DNA of 64,000 nucleotides from Streptomyces sp. NBC_01314 (GTDB lineage Bacteria; Actinomycetota; Actinomycetes; Streptomycetales; Streptomycetaceae): assembly GCF_041435215.1 (NCBI RefSeq), contig NZ_CP108394.1, positions 10,974,001-11,038,000 of the forward strand. The letters are read 5' to 3'. The position numbers were made by a program, and so were the translations under genes. This document shows, piece by piece, positions 62,262 through 64,000 of this stretch. The notes below the pieces were generated by a model, which saw only the letters and a list, made by a program, of their open reading frames with translations, was not told the DNA's origin and did no database searches. The stretch's first letter is position 1. Each line of letters opens with the position of its first letter.

Positions 62262-62454
62262 GACTCTCCCGAGGACGGGCATGCCACGTTCGTGGTGATC
62301 ACGCCGACGGGACGGGAGGCGACCGAAGCGGCCGCTCCGCTCCAAGCCGAGGCGGCACCTTCGCTCTCCTCGACCACGTCACCACCGCGGAACGGCGACG
62401 CCGGCCAGGATCTCCGAGCGGGTGGTCGAACGGCTGGACCAAGAACCGTTCTGA
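62262..62454 (+). pseudogene. MarR C-terminal fragment (paralogue of the local MarR genes)
   Basis: SPEDGHATFVVITPTGREAT, EAAAPLQAEA and, after frame changes, LDHVTTAERR and ISERVVERLDQEPF match the wing and C-terminal helices of the MarR proteins at 41.9 and 63.1 kb. The DNA-binding helices are missing. The rest of 61.9-62.5 kb shows nothing else. Confidence 0.75.
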
Positions 62455-62514
62455 CCGGACGCGATCGGCTGCTCCGGCCGCTGCGGGGCAGCCGGGACGG
62501 CGCCGGGGGCAGGC

Positions 62515-62886
62515 TCACATGGCCAGACCGAGCGTGACTGCGGTCGCCGCCGAGACCAGTGCCAGGACGATGGGCGCCATGGCGTTTCCGCGCGTGGCGG
62601 GGTCCGCGTAGTCGCCGGCCTTGGCGTGGAAGCCCACGGCACCGATCATCGTGATCCCGAAACCCACGGCGGCCGCGATGCCCAGCGGCTGCCAGAAGAG
62701 CCCCACGACCAGGCCCACGGCCGCGCCGACCTCGGCCAGTCCTATGAAGCGGACCAGCCCGGCACTCAGGCCCATATGAGACTGGAGCCCCGCGGACACG
62801 TCACCCTTCAGCATTGCCTTCGGCGCGCCGGCGGCCAGTGCCACAAGGGTGAGCAGCACGCTGAGGACGGCGGCGGTGATGTACAT
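62515..62886 (-). CDS. DoxX-like membrane protein
   Basis: A 123-residue four-helix membrane protein: ITAAVLSVLLTLVALAAGAPKAM, LVRFIGLAEVGAAVGLVVGLF, LGIAAAVGFGITMIGAVGFH and IVLALVSAATAVTLG. It is a relative of the DoxX protein at 38.8 kb. AAGGAAC lies seven bases before ATG 62886. A MarR-type site stands 85 bases upstream, in the gap shared with the divergent MarR gene. Confidence 0.85.
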   Translation of the reverse strand: MYITAAVLSVLLTLVALAAGAPKAMLKGDVSAGLQSHMGLSAGLVRFIGLAEVGAAVGLVVGLFWQPLGIAAAVGFGITMIGAVGFHAKAGDYADPATRGNAMAPIVLALVSAATAVTLGLAM

Positions 62887-62970
62887 GAGGTGGTTCCTTC
62901 CGGAGTGACCCGCGCCCGGTCAGGACGTCGTGCCGGTTGTTTCGTCAACCAGGAACATAGGGAAGGCGTG

Positions 62971-62983
62971 GTGATGTGTCAAC
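62971..62983. promoter_or_regulatory. MarR-type site upstream of the DoxX gene
   Basis: GTGA-TGTG-TCAAC, one mismatch from the TTGA-N4-TCAA core, 85 bases before the DoxX ATG on the minus strand. Confidence 0.5.
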
Positions 62984-63084
62984 TAAACTGACCGGTCGGC
63001 GGCGCGCACCCGGGAAGTGGATCGCGTCCACCTGTCCCTGTGTGGCCACCCCCGGGTTGCCGCCCCAAGGTCGCAGTGGCGCCT

Positions 63085-63115
63085 CTAGATGACAGTTCAA
63101 CTAGTCGCCTACACT
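63085..63115 (+). promoter_or_regulatory. Promoter and operator of the MarR gene at 63.1 kb
   Basis: An imperfect palindrome with CTAG ends and TGA/TCA cores (63085-63104) is followed by TACACT (63110-63115), seven bases from the ATG, with no Shine-Dalgarno. The arrangement copies that of the MarR gene at 41.9 kb. Confidence 0.55.
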
Positions 63116-63122
63116 CGTTCGG

Positions 63123-63590
63123 ATGGACGAATCATCGCAGCGGCTCACCCCGGCGGAGCAGTGTGCCTGGCGCAGCGTCATTCGGATGCACGAGAGGCTC
63201 GGCGGACGCCTGTCTCGCGGTCTGCAGTCGGAGTCCCGTCTGTCGGGCTCCGACTATGCCGTGCTCGTCAACCTCACGGGGGCGCCTGCCGGCCGGATGC
63301 GCCATGCGGAGCTGGCCAAGGGGCTGGAGTGGGAGAAGAGCAGGATGTCGCATCAGATCTCGCGGATGGCGAAGCGGGGTCTGGTGGAGAGGCGGGAATG
63401 CCCCGAGGATGGCCGCGGTGCGTTCGTGGTGATCACGCCCGAGGGGCGAGAGGTGATCACGAAAGCCGCGCCCCGCCATGTCGAGGCGGTTCGGCGCCTG
63501 TTCGTCGATCCTCTGACCCCCGAGGAGCTTCGGACGTTCGCCCGCGTGGCGGATCGCGTCGTCGAGCGCCTTGAGCGGGACCAGTGCTGA
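63123..63590 (+). CDS. MarR family transcriptional regulator
   Basis: A 155-residue MarR protein, the same length as the one at 41.9 kb and alike throughout: RLTPAEQCAWRSVIRMHERL, the recognition region LEWEKSRMSHQISRMAKRGLVE and the wing GAFVVITPEGR. Promoter layout and -10 sequence are shared with that paralogue, so they arose by duplication. It lies between operator-like sites that face DoxX and the next LLM gene, which are its probable targets. Confidence 0.93.
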   Translation: MDESSQRLTPAEQCAWRSVIRMHERLGGRLSRGLQSESRLSGSDYAVLVNLTGAPAGRMRHAELAKGLEWEKSRMSHQISRMAKRGLVERRECPEDGRGAFVVITPEGREVITKAAPRHVEAVRRLFVDPLTPEELRTFARVADRVVERLERDQC

Positions 63591-63671
63591 TGCTCGGCAG
63601 GTGTCCGTGACTCGGAACGGCTGAGGCGCACGGCCGGAATGCGGATGCGGCGGGGCGCGTTGATGCATATG

Positions 63672-63685
63672 GTTGATATATCAAC
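63672..63685. promoter_or_regulatory. MarR-type operator, best copy (perfect 14-base palindrome)
   Basis: GTTGATATATCAAC is fully palindromic and lies 21 bases before the LLM ATG. It is the cleanest match to the site family of this region. Confidence 0.7.
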
Positions 63686-63706
63686 TCAAAGGAAAGGCTG
63701 ATCACG

Positions 63707-64000
63707 ATGCAGTTCGGCATCTTCACCGTCGGTGATGTCGCCACGGACCCGGCCACGGGCCGTACGCCGACGGAGTACGAGCGGATCAAGGCGATGGTCG
63801 CCATCGCGCAGAAGGCCGAGGAAGTGGGCCTGGACGTCTTCGCGACCGGCGAGCATCACAACCGGCCGTTCGTGCCGTCGTCCCCGACCACGATGCTGGG
63901 CTGGATCGCCGCCCGCACCGAGCGCATCATCCTGTCCACATCCACGACGCTGATCACCACGAACGACCCGGTGAAGATCGCCGAGGACTACGCGATGCTT
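63707..64000 (+). CDS. LLM class flavin-dependent oxidoreductase, 3' end outside the window
   Basis: The first 98 codons of a luciferase-like monooxygenase: MQFGIFTVGDVATDPATGR, VGLDVFATGEHHNRPFVPSS (flavin pocket) and ERIILSTSTTLITTNDPVKIAED. GGAAAGG lies ahead of ATG 63707. It is read away from the MarR gene and directly downstream of the best operator copy, so it is probably a target of that MarR. It is a different LLM subgroup from the one at 40 kb. Confidence 0.9.
   Translation, partial: MQFGIFTVGDVATDPATGRTPTEYERIKAMVAIAQKAEEVGLDVFATGEHHNRPFVPSSPTTMLGWIAARTERIILSTSTTLITTNDPVKIAEDYAML

Overview
The window is high-GC DNA with dense overlapping genes, frequent GTG and TTG starts, Tat and lipoprotein secretion signals, and many LLM-flavin, F420/PPOX-type and MarR genes. 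This points to a filamentous actinomycete, most likely Streptomyces or a close relative. No rRNA, tRNA or CRISPR array was seen.

Region 1 (1-27,060) is one compact minus-strand locus for an exported polysaccharide. Most neighbouring genes overlap by 4 bases (ATGA or GTGA), so it is probably one long operon read leftward from about 27.1 kb. In order of transcription it encodes a polyprenyl glycosylphosphotransferase (chain initiation), an AlgD-like GDP-mannose 6-dehydrogenase, a GT4 glycosyltransferase, two chain-length (Wzz-type) proteins with degenerate kinase-like tails, AsnB, a bi-domain oxidoreductase, a heparinase II/III-family protein, a beta-helix lipoprotein, a Wzy-like polymerase and a second GT4. 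A nucleotide-sugar block follows: C-methyltransferase, glucose-1-phosphate cytidylyltransferase, PIG-L deacetylase, SDR epimerase/dehydratase and a DUF4910 M28-like peptidase. Then come a Wzx-like flippase, a GT2, a pyruvyl transferase, an RmlC-type epimerase and a class III aminotransferase that runs off the left edge. The set predicts a Wzx/Wzy-dependent, uronic-acid-containing, pyruvylated polymer carrying a CDP-activated branched sugar. Three near-identical hairpins lie in the leader.

Region 2 (27.4-32.9 kb) is a junction full of wreckage: IS256-family transposase, M23 peptidase, Ser/Thr kinase, integrase, isochorismatase and MarR remnants, around an intact NTF2-like gene and a divergent LysR regulator.

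Region 3 (32.9-64 kb) looks like a chromosome-arm accessory region. Small redox and stress genes (NmrA, SDR, AhpD, two pirins of which one is broken, two DoxX, LLM oxidoreductases, quinone/zinc-type dehydrogenases, FMN reductase, PPOX) are interleaved with three intact MarR genes, one nonsense-mutated MarR and one MarR fragment, and at least fifteen further broken genes. The striking feature is a family of short palindromes with the core TTGA-N4-TCAA (best copy GTTGATATATCAAC) in front of most intact transcription units, including two MarR genes. I infer a dispersed MarR-type regulon built from repeated MarR/DoxX/LLM/pirin cassettes. Other content: a Tat-exported GH29 alpha-L-fucosidase-like enzyme, a GtrA-like membrane protein, a small secreted four-cysteine protein, an AraC regulator with two divergent YjbR-type genes, and scattered transposase and integrase scars.
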